A DNA stretch of 64,000 nt from Ignavibacteriales bacterium (GCA_026390635.1 JAPLFO010000158.1:1-64000), one strand, 5' to 3'; counted from the stretch's first letter, positions 35,923 to 45,772 are shown. The notes: generated by a model from the sequence alone, not told the origin. Numbers and translations are program-made.

Positions 35923-37014
35923 ATGCTACCAGTACAGGACAATCAGAAAGCCGTCATCAGCGAATTGCTGAAGTCTGCCGATCGCGCCATTCGCGACAAT
36001 AAATTGGCGCACGCATATGATTTTATCAACAAGGTGTTCGAGATCGATCAGCGTAATATTTACGCACTCGCCTATCGCGAGCGGCTGTTGTACCTGACTG
36101 AAGCGGCTGCAAAGGAACAAAGCACAAGAGAAAAGGCGGCGGCGACAAAAGCCCCTTCCGCACCGGCATCGTCTCAGATGCAGCCCGCGGCGAAGACTGA
36201 ACCGCCTCCAGCGCAGGCACCATCAGATCCCCGATATCCGCCTGCGGCTCCGGCCCAGCAGTATGTCCCGGCTCCCGAACACGCTGAAACAGCAGGACAT
36301 TCCATCCAGAAATCACCGGCAGCGACCGAAGCATATCGCCGGCTCTTGGCGGAAGTCTGGGAAGACGGCAATATCGATCCGACCGAGCAGGCTCGGATCG
36401 AATCGATGCGCGAAACGTTCGAGATATCAAAAGCGGAGCATGCGCCGATTGAACTCGAAGTCCGTACATCGCTCTTTCTCGATGCGGTTCGCCGTTCCTA
36501 TCAAAAAGGGGTAACAACATTCGACGATTTGCAGAAACGGTACCGGTTGACCCAGTTTGAGATGCAGTCGGTACAGCCAAGGCTCTTCCAGCTTCTGCAG
36601 TCGCTGAAGTCACGCGGCTTTGTCATGGTAGTGGATGATGACGAAGCGTTCCTCTCTCTGGTGAAACGTATCCTCGAAGATACTGGATACCGCTGCCTCA
36701 CAGCGATCTCCGGAGAAGATGGAATCCGGGCACTCGATGCCGAAACGCCGGATATTATTCTCTGCGACATCAATTTCACAAAACCCAATATGAGCGGTTT
36801 CGCGTTTTATGAAAGACTTCGCGCGGTCGATCGATTGACAAGCACGCCGTTTATCTTTCTCAGCGGACTCGACCAGACCATCGTTGTCCGCACCGGCAAG
36901 CAAATGGGTGCGGACGACTATCTGACAAAACCGATCGATGCGGAATTACTGCTCGCAACAGTGGAAGGAAAAATCCGGCGGGCACGGGAATTGAAAAGCC
37001 ACTATAATTTGTAG
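35923..37014 (+). CDS. Response regulator with C-terminal receiver domain
   Basis: A 363-residue cytoplasmic protein. The N-terminal 60 residues look like a short helical repeat (AHAYDFINKVFEIDQRN). A Pro/Ala/Gln-rich linker follows (about 73-120), then a helical middle domain (about 134-230) with an acidic loop DGNIDPTEQ that resembles tellurite/SHOCT-type calcium loops but is unassigned. The receiver domain (232-355) is complete: acidic Asp238-240, phospho-acceptor Asp282, Ser314 and Lys336. There is no DNA-binding domain, so output is probably by protein contact. ATG at 35923 is preferred over TTG at 35908. Its end overlaps convergent aroB by 13 nt. Confidence 0.85.
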   Translation: MLPVQDNQKAVISELLKSADRAIRDNKLAHAYDFINKVFEIDQRNIYALAYRERLLYLTEAAAKEQSTREKAAATKAPSAPASSQMQPAAKTEPPPAQAPSDPRYPPAAPAQQYVPAPEHAETAGHSIQKSPAATEAYRRLLAEVWEDGNIDPTEQARIESMRETFEISKAEHAPIELEVRTSLFLDAVRRSYQKGVTTFDDLQKRYRLTQFEMQSVQPRLFQLLQSLKSRGFVMVVDDDEAFLSLVKRILEDTGYRCLTAISGEDGIRALDAETPDIILCDINFTKPNMSGFAFYERLRAVDRLTSTPFIFLSGLDQTIVVRTGKQMGADDYLTKPIDAELLLATVEGKIRRARELKSHYNL

Positions 37015-38111
37015 CGCCTCATCTGCTGCAACACTCTCCCGATCACAGACTCATCCACCGGCGCCGGTGCATTTACTGCCCCAATGCGCGTCGGCAGAAC
37101 GCACATAATTTTTCCCTCTATTGCTTTTTTGTCCAGTCGCATGGTGGCCACCAGCGAACGGAATGCCGGGCGAGGCATCGGCGGCAGTGGAATCCGGGAA
37201 AGAAGCGTCATGATTTCGCGCGCGTCTCGTTCGGGAAGAATTCTCATTGATTGCGCTGCCCGAGTCTCCGCCATCATCCCCCAGAGGACTGCTTCTCCAT
37301 GTTTGAGGACCGAGAAACGGCCCGCCTTTTCCAAAGCATGACCGACGGTATGGCCAAAATTCAAAATTGCCCTCAGCCCGCTCTCGCGCTCATCGCCGGA
37401 GACCACAAACGCCTTCATCGAGCAGCATTCCCTGACCATGGCCTGCAGCACAGAGCGATCCCCGCGCAGAGCACGTGGTAGAAATGTACGGGTGTAGCTG
37501 AAGAATCTTTCGTCCAGAATGATTCCATACTTCAATACTTCTCCCAATCCGCAAATCAGCTCGCGCCGGGGAAGTGTCCGCAGCACAGCGGCATCGGCGA
37601 GCACGAATGAGGGCTGATAGAATGCACCGACCATGTTTTTACCCAGAGGATGGTTGACACCCACTTTCCCGCCGACTGAACTGTCAACTTGCGCCAGAAG
37701 CGTCGTAGGAATCTGGACAAATGAAACGCCCCGCTGATACGTTGCCGCCACAAACCCGGCAAGATCTCCGACAACCCCGCCGCCCAACGCCAGAATCGTC
37801 GACCGCCGTGATATGCGATGCCGGAGCAGCGTCGTATAGATGCTCCCGGCCCGCTGAAGATTTTTCTCTTTTTCCCCCGCTGGAATAATCACACGTAGCA
37901 CGGTGCAGCCGGACCGTTTCAGGCTTTGCTCCACTGGTCCCAGGTATCGGGGCGCCACATTCCTGTCGGAGATAATGACTGTCTGCTTCGGCAAACCGCG
38001 CTCCTCGAGCAACGGCCCGACAATCGGAAGGATTCCGTTGCCGATAAGGATGTCGTAGCTTCTCTCGCCGAGCGGCACCCTGACAATATCAACAGTTCTA
38101 GAATTTGACAT
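37002..38111 (-). CDS. aroB: 3-dehydroquinate synthase
   Basis: A 369-residue NAD- and metal-dependent enzyme for the second step of the shikimate pathway (DAHP to 3-dehydroquinate). It shows LGGGVVGDLAGFVAATYQRG, QVDSSVGGKVGVNHP, KNMVGAFYQP, and the metal ligands in the GEVLKYG and ILNFGHTVGHALE segments. The length is normal. It overlaps aroK by 14 nt, so the two are translationally coupled, with aroK upstream. Its stop overlaps the convergent response regulator by 13 nt. Confidence 0.96.
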   Translation of the reverse strand: MSNSRTVDIVRVPLGERSYDILIGNGILPIVGPLLEERGLPKQTVIISDRNVAPRYLGPVEQSLKRSGCTVLRVIIPAGEKEKNLQRAGSIYTTLLRHRISRRSTILALGGGVVGDLAGFVAATYQRGVSFVQIPTTLLAQVDSSVGGKVGVNHPLGKNMVGAFYQPSFVLADAAVLRTLPRRELICGLGEVLKYGIILDERFFSYTRTFLPRALRGDRSVLQAMVRECCSMKAFVVSGDERESGLRAILNFGHTVGHALEKAGRFSVLKHGEAVLWGMMAETRAAQSMRILPERDAREIMTLLSRIPLPPMPRPAFRSLVATMRLDKKAIEGKIMCVLPTRIGAVNAPAPVDESVIGRVLQQMRRYKL

Positions 38112-38664
38112 AACCGCGAAGCTCCTTCACGATCGCGTCCACCGTTTGTCCCACCAGCCGGTTATCGATCGAAACAGTGATGTGTGCCTGTTCGTAGAAT
38201 GGGGACCGCCTCGAGAGCAGCGTCTCGATATGCCGGACGAGCTGTTCCCCTTCCATCAGGCTGCCGTCGGGCTGCAGCAGCAAGGGACGATTTTTTTTGG
38301 ATTTCACTCGCTGATAGATGGAAGCAGGCGACGACTGCAAATAGATGAGCAATCCCTTCCGGCACACTTCTTCCAGCGTCGACTGATGCACAATCGTTCC
38401 ACCGCCCAATGCTACCACACGCCGCTCACGAGTGCCGAGCTGATGGACTAATTCGCGCTCCATTTCGCGAAACCGCGCTTCACCACGCACTTTGAAAATT
38501 TCTGCAACCTTCATCTTCTCGCGTTGTTCGAGCACCGCATCGAGATCGACAAATTCATATCCCAGCGTGTTGGCAAGAATCGGACCGATCGTACTTTTTC
38601 CGCTTCCCATGAAGCCGGTAAGATAGATAATCGAGTGTTTGAGATGATGATCGTGATGCTGCAT
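38098..38664 (-). CDS. aroK: Shikimate kinase
   Basis: A protein of about 188 residues that phosphorylates shikimate with ATP. It has a Walker A GFMGSGKSTIG, Asp in FVDLDAVLEQRE for the substrate, Arg in FREMERELV and the GGGTIVH motif. The frame stays open to a TTG at 38676; I chose the ATG at 38664. A His-rich tail (QHHDHHLKH) right after this start is unusual but does not touch the catalytic region. It is co-transcribed with aroB. The 278-nt upstream gap holds the ppiD terminator and no recognised gene. Confidence 0.93.
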   Translation of the reverse strand: MQHHDHHLKHSIIYLTGFMGSGKSTIGPILANTLGYEFVDLDAVLEQREKMKVAEIFKVRGEARFREMERELVHQLGTRERRVVALGGGTIVHQSTLEEVCRKGLLIYLQSSPASIYQRVKSKKNRPLLLQPDGSLMEGEQLVRHIETLLSRRSPFYEQAHITVSIDNRLVGQTVDAIVKELRGYVKF

Positions 38665-38852
38665 GGTTTTCGCCAAGTAGTAAATCCTTCAGACATGGAA
38701 CGATGTGACCATAGGCGGCAGCGAAATCGTGAAGAATCGGCAAGGCAAACGCCATCAGTGACACCGATCAGATTATTGCCATCGTTGCCGACTCCGTTGA
38801 CAATGCAAGGCGGACTCAGGGCATAGATTATATCGTTCATTCCGGATGCAAC

Positions 38853-38923
38853 AAAAAAGAAAGGCCGGCTCTTTCCGCGGTTGCAGCGAATAGGGACGCG
38901 ACAACATCAACGGAGGCCGGCCT
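38853..38923 (-). terminator. Terminator hairpin downstream of the PpiD-type gene
   Basis: On the minus strand AGGCCGGC (38923-38916) pairs with GCCGGCCT (38869-38862) across a 46-nt loop and is followed by TTCTTTTTTG. The T-run on the correct side supports termination of the ppiD transcript, although the loop is long. Confidence 0.65.
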
Positions 38924-38942
38924 CTTCATGGCTCTTGTCTTT

Positions 38943-41039
38943 CTATCGGAAGAACATCTCCCGATTATCGACGATATCGGCTTTCTCTTTCAGCTTTTCC
39001 ATCCACTCCATCATCATCCGCTGCTTTTTCTCCTGGAGCATCTGCTGCGTGAGGAGCGGCCGCTGGACAGTGAATGCGGCGGAATCAAACGGTGTCCGGC
39101 CAATGACCTTGATGAGATAGCAGCCGCGCAGTCCTTCGATCGGCTGCGACACCTTGCCGACCGGCAGCGCAAGCGACGCACCAATGAATGCATTGTCACG
39201 TCCGATCATCGGTATCCCGCCGTTTGCAGCGAATTCTCCCGTCGTATCCGCTTCGATCTTTCCATCCGTACCGCGCACGCCGAGCAGACTTGCGTTATCG
39301 CTCATCGCTGCGCGCTGTTTCGCAACAAGCTCCTTCAGCACCGCCAGTTTGAGTTTGCGGAGCACGCGCGGTTTGAGGTTTTCCTTCACTTCATCATACG
39401 GTCGAACGCCCTCTTTCTTCACTTCCGATACTTTGATGACCGCGTAGCCGCCGGTGACAGGGTAGGCGTCGCTGATCGTATTCAGTTCGTTCTTGAAAGC
39501 AAATTTCGAAACGGATTCGTTGAAGCCGAGTCCCGGAATAAATCCGCCTTTTTGAAATTCCGGCGTCTCGTGAATTTCCAGTTTCAGGCTTTCGGCCTCT
39601 TTTTCAAATTGGCCGCTTTTCGCAATGTAGACAAAGTCCTGCGCATTCTGGGATGCCGCATCTTTCGTCTGACTGCTTGCTTTGATGGAGATATGAATGT
39701 CCGCGACCTTCAATTCGCGGCTATCGCGGCCTTCAACTTTGATCACATGTATTCCAAATTGCGTTTTCACCGGACCGATAATTTCGCCCGGCTTCCCTTT
39801 CATCGCAGCATCTTCGAACGGCTTCACCATGCGTCCTTTGCCGAACCAGCCGATATCGCCACCGCTCACCGCCGCGCCGGGTTCTTGTGAGAACTGCTTC
39901 GCAAGCGACGCAAAGTCCTCACCCTTCTTCGCCCTCGCCATAATCTCTTTGGCTTTCGCGATAACTTCCTCTTCCCTGCCTCCCGCCGGAATGTTTAGAA
40001 GAATATGCCGGGCCCGGATGCTCGTTTGATCACTCTTTTTCTCTTCGAGAATTTTTGACAGATGGTAGCCGTCTTTATCAAGTATCGGTCCGACAAAATC
40101 ACCGATCGTTGCAGCAAACAATGCTTTTTCGCGTTCCGGATTCATCGAACCATGCTTCACCGTGACCGGATCGACCGATGACTCCGAGAATTTTTTCTGC
40201 ACATCGGTGAAATCCAATCCGGCCTTTGCCTGGCTCAACGCCTGCATCATATCCGTCCGCACATCCTGCGTGTCTTTTGCCGTTGCCTGATCATAGAAGA
40301 GAACATACTTCAGCTTGCGGGTGGCTTTCGCCTTAAACTCTTCCTGATTGTCATCGTAATACTTGCGCAGGTCATTGTCGGAAACGGTAATCGTCTTTTC
40401 ATCCACAAATTTGTTGGGATCGAAGAATGCGTATTCCGCTTTGACCTTCACCGACATATCGGCAAAACGCTCCTGCACTTCGCCCGGTGAAATCTGGACG
40501 CTCGCAAGCACCATGCTCTGCAGTTTCTCATTCAGGCGCTGCTGACGCAATGCCGTTTCCACCTGAATCCAAATATCTTTGTTGCGCGGATCATTGACGG
40601 CGGATTCGTACGCCGCACGATTGAATTGTCCGGTGGAATCGCGGAATTGTTGGATCAGAAACTCGGGCGGATTTTCTCCGCGCACCCAGTCAACAATTTC
40701 CTGGTTGGAAACGGCGATTCCAGCCTTCTGGCTCACCTTCTCAAAAAGAATCTGAGACACCAGGCTGTTCCACACTTGCTCACGAATCTGTCGCATGGAC
40801 TCATCACTCGGATCCGCACCGGACTCCTTCTTCTGATTTTCCGCCATCCGCTTCACGAGCTCGGAGAACTCGACATATGTAATTTTCTTTCCTTCGATGA
40901 CACCGACGGCATCATGACTCCCGCCACCGCGTCCCGAGTAATTCATTCCCCATTCAAACACAATCGTAATTAGGAAAACGACAACGAGGCCGATTAAAAT
41001 TGTCGGCATGTTATCGCGCATTCTGGTCATGATAGGCAT
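38943..41039 (-). CDS. ppiD: PpiD/SurA-type membrane-anchored peptidyl-prolyl isomerase
   Basis: A 698-residue periplasmic folding factor anchored by one N-terminal helix (about 11-31, PTILIGLVVVFLITIVFEWG). A SurA-N-like chaperone region (about 40-230) is followed by a parvulin domain at about 340-445 (IRARHILLNIPAGG ... SGGDIGWFGKGRMVKPFEDAAM ... TQFGIHVIKVEG). The C-terminal part resembles a second, degenerate parvulin-like domain. AAGGAG lies 12 nt before the ATG. It helps fold exported proteins, fitting a genome rich in outer-membrane barrels and T9SS cargo. Its own promoter and terminator make it a single-gene unit. Confidence 0.9.
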   Translation of the reverse strand: MPIMTRMRDNMPTILIGLVVVFLITIVFEWGMNYSGRGGGSHDAVGVIEGKKITYVEFSELVKRMAENQKKESGADPSDESMRQIREQVWNSLVSQILFEKVSQKAGIAVSNQEIVDWVRGENPPEFLIQQFRDSTGQFNRAAYESAVNDPRNKDIWIQVETALRQQRLNEKLQSMVLASVQISPGEVQERFADMSVKVKAEYAFFDPNKFVDEKTITVSDNDLRKYYDDNQEEFKAKATRKLKYVLFYDQATAKDTQDVRTDMMQALSQAKAGLDFTDVQKKFSESSVDPVTVKHGSMNPEREKALFAATIGDFVGPILDKDGYHLSKILEEKKSDQTSIRARHILLNIPAGGREEEVIAKAKEIMARAKKGEDFASLAKQFSQEPGAAVSGGDIGWFGKGRMVKPFEDAAMKGKPGEIIGPVKTQFGIHVIKVEGRDSRELKVADIHISIKASSQTKDAASQNAQDFVYIAKSGQFEKEAESLKLEIHETPEFQKGGFIPGLGFNESVSKFAFKNELNTISDAYPVTGGYAVIKVSEVKKEGVRPYDEVKENLKPRVLRKLKLAVLKELVAKQRAAMSDNASLLGVRGTDGKIEADTTGEFAANGGIPMIGRDNAFIGASLALPVGKVSQPIEGLRGCYLIKVIGRTPFDSAAFTVQRPLLTQQMLQEKKQRMMMEWMEKLKEKADIVDNREMFFR

Positions 41040-41093
41040 GTCAGCTGAATCTCCTTAACTGCAAATGATAGTGTAATACTTCGAAAGTAGGGA

Positions 41094-41122
41094 AATATAA
41101 CCGAATTTGGCTTGAAATGCAA
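41094..41122 (-). promoter_or_regulatory. Sigma-70-like promoter of the PpiD-type gene
   Basis: On the minus strand TTGCAT (41117-41122), 17 nt, then TATATT (41094-41099). The start near 41087 gives a leader of about 48 nt. Confidence 0.6.
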
Positions 41123-41213
41123 AGGGTTTTCACGGCGGCGCAATTATTAACATGTTCTTCATGTACCAATGACTTCGTGGCAAAGGTTTTTGGACACTGC
41201 GCAACAGTCGCTC

Positions 41214-42104
41214 TCAAGATCGTTTTGTTGACTCGATTGCCGCTTTCAGCGTATTTTGGAGGAGAAGAGCGATTGTCATCAATCCAACGCCTCCGGGCAC
41301 CGGCGTGATAGCGCTCGTCAAAGGCGCAACAGCGTCAAAATCCACATCGCCGACCATCCGATTGCCTGATGGCGTTGTGGAATCGTGGATCCGGTTCATT
41401 CCCACATCGATCACGACACATCCCGGTTTTACCATGTCCGCTGTAATTGCACGCGGCTTGCCGATCGCCGCAATCAGGATGTCCGCCTGCTTCGTATAAA
41501 GTGAAATATCCGGCGCTCCCGTGTGCACCACCGTCACGACGGCATTGGCCCACGGCTGCTTCTGTATCAAGAGCGCCGCAATCGGCTTGCCGACGATATT
41601 GCTGCGACCGACCACCACGACATGCTTGCCGGATGTCTGAATCGACCATCGCTTTAACAATTCAATGATTCCCGCCGGCGTGCAAGGCACGAGAGCATCC
41701 AGTCCGATCATTAGTTTTCCCACATTCACCGGATGAAAACCGTCAACATCTTTTTCCGGCAGAATCGTTTCGATCACCTTCTGCTCGTCCAGATGACGTG
41801 GCAGCGGCATTTGCACAAGAATTCCATGAATCCGCACGTCACCGTTGTACTTCCTGACGAGCGCAATCAATTCCTGCTGCTGCGTTGAGGCCGGAAGGCG
41901 GTCGGTAACGGAGTAGAAACCGGTTTCCCGACATGCTTTTTCCTTGCTCTTCACATACGAGTGGGACGCCGGGTCGTCGCCGATCAAAATAACGGCAAGT
42001 CCAGGTACGATTCCGGTTTCCTGCTTCAGAAGTGCAGCTCGCGCTGCTACCTCCGCTCTGATTTCAAGTGAGGTTTTTCTGCCATCAATGATGATCGTAG
42101 CCAT
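41214..42104 (-). CDS. folD: Bifunctional methylenetetrahydrofolate dehydrogenase/cyclohydrolase
   Basis: A 296-residue one-carbon enzyme interconverting methylene-, methenyl- and formyl-tetrahydrofolate with NADP. Diagnostic segments are DDPASHSYVKSKEKACRETG (catalytic Tyr and Lys), ILVQMPLPRHLD, EKDVDGFHPVNVGKL, GRSNIVGKPIAALL and TPVPGGVGLMTIALLL. The length is typical. It follows the YmdB-family gene by 8 nt and is probably in the same transcript. Confidence 0.97.
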   Translation of the reverse strand: MATIIIDGRKTSLEIRAEVAARAALLKQETGIVPGLAVILIGDDPASHSYVKSKEKACRETGFYSVTDRLPASTQQQELIALVRKYNGDVRIHGILVQMPLPRHLDEQKVIETILPEKDVDGFHPVNVGKLMIGLDALVPCTPAGIIELLKRWSIQTSGKHVVVVGRSNIVGKPIAALLIQKQPWANAVVTVVHTGAPDISLYTKQADILIAAIGKPRAITADMVKPGCVVIDVGMNRIHDSTTPSGNRMVGDVDFDAVAPLTSAITPVPGGVGLMTIALLLQNTLKAAIESTKRS

Positions 42105-42112
42105 GGGATCAA

Positions 42113-42907
42113 TTAGAATTTTGGGAATATCAATTGTTCGATGCTTGCTGCAAGGCCGGTTTCCGAATCTGCGGAAATGAGTATGGCGGAAAAGTGAACA
42201 TCGTTGCTGGCTGTTTCATACTTGAACGGGGTTTGTTTCAGAAACCGCTGCAGCGCCTGATCTTTTTTCATTCCGATGACCGAGTCATACGGACCAGTCA
42301 TACCGGTATCGGTGATATAGGCTGTACCCCGCGAAAGGACACGGGCATCGGCTGTCGGAATGTGCGTATGAGTGCCTATCAACGCAGTGGCCCGCCCGTC
42401 GAGATACCATCCCATGGCCGCCTTTTCTGCGGTTGCTTCGGCGTGAAAATCGATGAGCACGAGTTTGGTCTGTTCATTGATTTTCGACAGTGCCCAATCG
42501 ATCGTCCGGAAGGGATCGTCCAGGGGCTGCATATATGTTCGTCCCTGAGCATTGATGACTCCGATCTTCCCCTTTTCCCCAAGATCGTAGATCACAAATC
42601 CATTTCCGCCATTGTCCCGCGGATAGTTGATCGGCCGGAGAATATTCCGGTTGCCCCCGAGAACTTTTCTGGAATCCCAACGGTCCCAGACGTGGTTGCC
42701 GGTTGTGATGACGTGAATGCCCAAGTCAAAAAGCTTCTTCGCGTCTTCTTCTGAAATTCCCTTGCCATCCGTCAGATTTTCGCCATTCGCGATACAGAAA
42801 TCAACATGATGCTTCTCCAGAACTCCCTTCAGAATTGCTGTTGTGAGTTCAAGACCCGGAGCTCCGATGATGTCGCCAATGAAGAGAATATTGAGCTTGC
42901 CAGCCAA
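42113..42907 (-). CDS. YmdB-family metallophosphoesterase (cyclic-nucleotide/2',3'-cNMP phosphodiesterase)
   Basis: A protein of about 264 residues of the TIGR00282/YmdB family of calcineurin-like phosphodiesterases. Metal ligands are seen in ILFIGDIIGAPG, CIANGENLTDGKG, TTGNHVWDR, VLIDFHAEATAEK and GTHTHIPTADARVL. The frame is open to 42937. I prefer TTG at 42907, because AAAGG lies 7 nt before it and the family begins within five residues of the first metal motif. In Bacillus the enzyme affects biofilm and motility decisions; the role here is not known. Confidence 0.9.
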   Translation of the reverse strand: MAGKLNILFIGDIIGAPGLELTTAILKGVLEKHHVDFCIANGENLTDGKGISEEDAKKLFDLGIHVITTGNHVWDRWDSRKVLGGNRNILRPINYPRDNGGNGFVIYDLGEKGKIGVINAQGRTYMQPLDDPFRTIDWALSKINEQTKLVLIDFHAEATAEKAAMGWYLDGRATALIGTHTHIPTADARVLSRGTAYITDTGMTGPYDSVIGMKKDQALQRFLKQTPFKYETASNDVHFSAILISADSETGLAASIEQLIFPKF

Positions 42908-42974
42908 GGTGTGCCTTTCCAAGAAATGTGTTTTCAATATATGCTAAATATCAATGAAATAAAAGGAGTATTGC

Positions 42975-43003
42975 TTGACTTTCAAAAACTCGTTTAATAC
43001 ATT
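42975..43003 (+). promoter_or_regulatory. Sigma-70-like promoter of the CpoB-like lipoprotein gene
   Basis: TTGACT (42975-42980), 17 nt, then TACATT (42998-43003). The start near 43010 leaves a 69-nt leader ending with GGAGGT before the ATG at 43079. Confidence 0.68.
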
Positions 43004-43078
43004 AGTTTAACTTATGCTGAATTCGTCTATTACGCGCTCACAAAATCCAATCTCCGCGAACTCATTATTGGAGGTCGT

Positions 43079-43885
43079 ATGATTTTCTCCTCTGTCAAGT
43101 CCGAGGTTTCGTCGTACCGCTTGGTCATTGGTTTCCTCTCTATTGCTTTGATGACTGCTTTGGCAGGTTGTCAGAGCTCCGGTGAATCGTATGACGCGGA
43201 GGAAGCAACGAATGAAAGTACAGACATGGTTGCAGATACCACGCGAGTGGATACGACCGCCGTCGACGCAACCACCATCCAGGCACCGCAAGTGACTGAA
43301 GCGGAAAAAATGCAGGAGCAGATGCGTAAGGAGATGGAAGATCTCAAGACAGAGAATATTGCACTGCGCCAGAAGGCATCTGCAATGGAGAAGAAGAATC
43401 GCGAGCTGATGGCAAAAGTATCCGATCTGGAAGCAGCTCAAACGGCATCGCAGGAACAGATGGCGAAAGCAAAGACCGCGCCTGTTGTGCGAACCACGAA
43501 GGCTGTCGGCGAGAAGGCAACAGCCCGGCAAATTGCGCAGTATGACAAAGCGGTTGCTCTCGCCAAAAAGAACAAATTCCAGGATTGCATTGCGAAAATG
43601 CAGGCAGTTCTGGATGCCGGCATTGGCGCAGACTACGTCGGCAACGCATATTATTGGATGGGACTCTGCCACTTCGGAATGACCGACTACAAGGCTGCCG
43701 CCGATCAATTCAGAGAAGTATTGAACCAGCCGGCCTCTCAGAAAAAAGAAGCCGCACAGTACATGCTTTGGAAGGCGCTGCGCAAAAGCGGAAATACCAG
43801 CGCCGCACTGGCCGAAGCTAGAAAGTTGATGGACGAGTATCCGAAAAGTCAGTATGCTAGGGAAGTAAAAGCATCAATGAAGTGA
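43079..43885 (+). CDS. CpoB/YbgF-like coiled-coil and TPR lipoprotein
   Basis: A 268-residue lipoprotein with a leader ending LMTALAGC (Cys31). A Thr/Asp-rich linker (about 35-70) is followed by a coiled coil (about 78-130, EQMRKEMEDLKTENIALRQKASAM). A three-repeat TPR domain runs from about 145 to 265 (YDKAVALAKKNKFQDCI ... AYYWMGLCHFGMTDYKAAADQFREVL ... PKSQYAREV). Coiled coil plus TPR is the layout of CpoB/YbgF, which coordinates peptidoglycan synthesis with Tol-Pal. No tol genes are adjacent, so the assignment is structural. It has its own promoter, GGAGG 7 nt before the ATG, and a strong terminator. Confidence 0.82.
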   Translation: MIFSSVKSEVSSYRLVIGFLSIALMTALAGCQSSGESYDAEEATNESTDMVADTTRVDTTAVDATTIQAPQVTEAEKMQEQMRKEMEDLKTENIALRQKASAMEKKNRELMAKVSDLEAAQTASQEQMAKAKTAPVVRTTKAVGEKATARQIAQYDKAVALAKKNKFQDCIAKMQAVLDAGIGADYVGNAYYWMGLCHFGMTDYKAAADQFREVLNQPASQKKEAAQYMLWKALRKSGNTSAALAEARKLMDEYPKSQYAREVKASMK

Positions 43886-43904
43886 GATTTCTCTGAAGTC
43901 AACA

Positions 43905-43936
43905 AAGCCATCTTCGAATTCAGAAGATGGCTTTTT
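43905..43936 (+). terminator. Bidirectional Rho-independent terminator
   Basis: An 11-bp stem (AAGCCATCTTC paired with GAAGATGGCTT) with a short loop around GAATTCA is followed by TTTTT on the plus strand. On the minus strand it is followed by TTTGTTG, so it can also serve the exonuclease transcript. Confidence 0.9.
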
Positions 43937-44089
43937 CTTGTACCCGTGTCAATCTCTGGCGAGTCCCTTTCATTCCCGCATCACGAAGAGATTCCTCTGG
44001 GCAGACCAGATCGGGCATTGAGGTCACCATGGCAAACGGCTGTGCCGGTGGAGAGAGAAGTGCAGCCGTCGGGCTCATGCAGCAGAGAT

Positions 44090-44659
44090 CTATTGAAACT
44101 TCATCACACCTGCTACATCGGTGACATCAAATTCACTTTCAAGTTTATCGAGAAACTTAATGAGTACCTGTGCCGTCGTGTACGCATCACCCGCGGCACG
44201 ATGGCGCTGATGATTGCGGATCCCCATCGCCTGGGCGAGCGGCCCAAGAGATTTGCTCGGAAGCCGTGGCATCAGTCGCCGTGCAAGCTTGCATGTGCAC
44301 ACAACGAGATTATTCATCACCTGGAGATTTCCGCGGGAAAGCGTTGCATTGACAAATCCGCGATCGAACGGCGCATTGTGCGCTGTGAAGATATCGTCAC
44401 CGAGAAATTCCGAAATCAGCGGTGCCACCTCGGCGGATGTCGGCGCACCGGCGATCATTTCGTCGTCGATGCCTGTCAGAAGCGTAATGTTGTACGGGAT
44501 CGACATTTCGGGATTGACCAGCGATACGAATTCGTCGAAAATGAGTCCGTTGCGGACCTTGATCATCGCAATCTCGGTAATTCCTCCCTCGCGCGGGGAC
44601 ATCCCGGTGGTTTCAACGTCGACCACGACAAACGTCGCGGCATGGAGCGGCATGTTCAT
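44090..44659 (-). CDS. DnaQ-like 3'-5' exonuclease (DEDDh)
   Basis: A 189-residue exonuclease of the DNA polymerase III epsilon superfamily: Exo[10 protein letters not shown] (Asp and Glu), Exo[15 protein letters not shown], and Exo[15 protein letters not shown] (His and Asp). It lacks the extra C-terminal polymerase-binding region of E. coli DnaQ, so it may be a stand-alone proofreading or repair nuclease. The ATG overlaps the fructose-bisphosphatase stop by 4 nt. It is the last gene of the run that begins with the EEP-like lipoprotein at 51402. Confidence 0.9.
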   Translation of the reverse strand: MNMPLHAATFVVVDVETTGMSPREGGITEIAMIKVRNGLIFDEFVSLVNPEMSIPYNITLLTGIDDEMIAGAPTSAEVAPLISEFLGDDIFTAHNAPFDRGFVNATLSRGNLQVMNNLVVCTCKLARRLMPRLPSKSLGPLAQAMGIRNHQRHRAAGDAYTTAQVLIKFLDKLESEFDVTDVAGVMKFQ

Positions 44660-45660
44660 TGCTTTCCTGTGAGGAATGCTTCGCAGATCGTCACATCCTC
44701 TTTGCTGCCGATAAAAAACGGCGTGCGCTGATGAAGGGATGCAGGGATCACGTCCAGAATCCGTCTCGTACCGTCGATCGCGCGGCCGCCAGCCTGCTCT
44801 GCGAGCAGCGCCAGCGGGTTCGCTTCGTACATCAACCTCAGCTTGCCATTGCGATTTCGGGAATCACCGGGGTACAAAAAGATTCCTCCGTAGAGCAGTG
44901 TCCGATGAAAATCGGCGACGAGTGAACCGATATATCGTCCGGAGTATGGCCGACTGGTATCATTGTCTTCTTCCTGCAGATACTTGATATATTTCTTGAC
45001 GCCGTCATCCCAATAGCGGTAGTTCCCTTCATTCACGCTGTAGATCTTTCCCCGTTTTGGAATCCTGATATCTTCATGCGATAGGAGGAACTCACCGATG
45101 CTTGGATCCAGCGTGAAGCCGTGCACCCCGTCGCCGGTGGTGTACACGAGCATCGTGCTCGATCCATAGACGACATAGCCCGCTGCAATCTGTTTGTAGC
45201 CGGGCTGCATACAATCGGCGAGAGTCCCCGGTCCATTTAGTGACAGGCGCCGATAGATGGAGAAAATTGTCCCTATGCTGACATTTGCGTCTATATTGGA
45301 GGAACCATCGAGCGGATCGTAGAGCAGAACATATTTTCCCCGCGGATAGATCTCGGGAATCTGGAGCACATCGACATTTTCTTCAGACGCCATGACGCTC
45401 AGGTGGCCGACGTGATCCATTGCCTTGAAGATCGTTTTGTCGGCAAAAATGTCCAGCTTTTTTACCGCTTCGCCGTGTACATTCTCATTCCCGGTGAGTC
45501 CGAGAATATTGACAAGGCCGGCTTTGCTGACCTCGCGCCAGATGATCTTGATGGCCAGCGTGAGATCCCGCAGCACAGCCGAAAAATTTCCCGTCGCACC
45601 GGGGTGCTTGCGCTCGTTTTCAATAATATGACGCTCGAGGGTAATGACATTGCTGGACAT
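44656..45660 (-). CDS. fbp: Fructose-1,6-bisphosphatase class 1
   Basis: A 334-residue gluconeogenic enzyme that hydrolyses fructose-1,6-bisphosphate to fructose-6-phosphate. It carries the metal and active-site segments [29 protein letters not shown], the [16 protein letters not shown] loop, and [30 protein letters not shown]. The frame is open to 45765; ATG at 45660 is chosen because GGAGC lies 7 nt upstream and the family length fits. It lies between an ABC exporter and an exonuclease. Confidence 0.95.
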   Translation of the reverse strand: MSSNVITLERHIIENERKHPGATGNFSAVLRDLTLAIKIIWREVSKAGLVNILGLTGNENVHGEAVKKLDIFADKTIFKAMDHVGHLSVMASEENVDVLQIPEIYPRGKYVLLYDPLDGSSNIDANVSIGTIFSIYRRLSLNGPGTLADCMQPGYKQIAAGYVVYGSSTMLVYTTGDGVHGFTLDPSIGEFLLSHEDIRIPKRGKIYSVNEGNYRYWDDGVKKYIKYLQEEDNDTSRPYSGRYIGSLVADFHRTLLYGGIFLYPGDSRNRNGKLRLMYEANPLALLAEQAGGRAIDGTRRILDVIPASLHQRTPFFIGSKEDVTICEAFLTGKQ

Positions 45661-45772
45661 GGGGTGCTCCAGAAGTTGGTGGAGAACGGCCTTTCCGGAG
45701 AAAGATCCGGCGTGCTCAGAACAACAGACGGGCACCGCCTGCCGACTGCGCCCGGTGAAGATCATTTGAAGA

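Noticed and set aside
38928-39890. A 320-codon plus-strand frame over the PpiD-type gene
   Set aside because: It is the mirror of a well-supported parvulin-domain gene, and its His/Phe/Arg-rich translation is typical of antisense frames.
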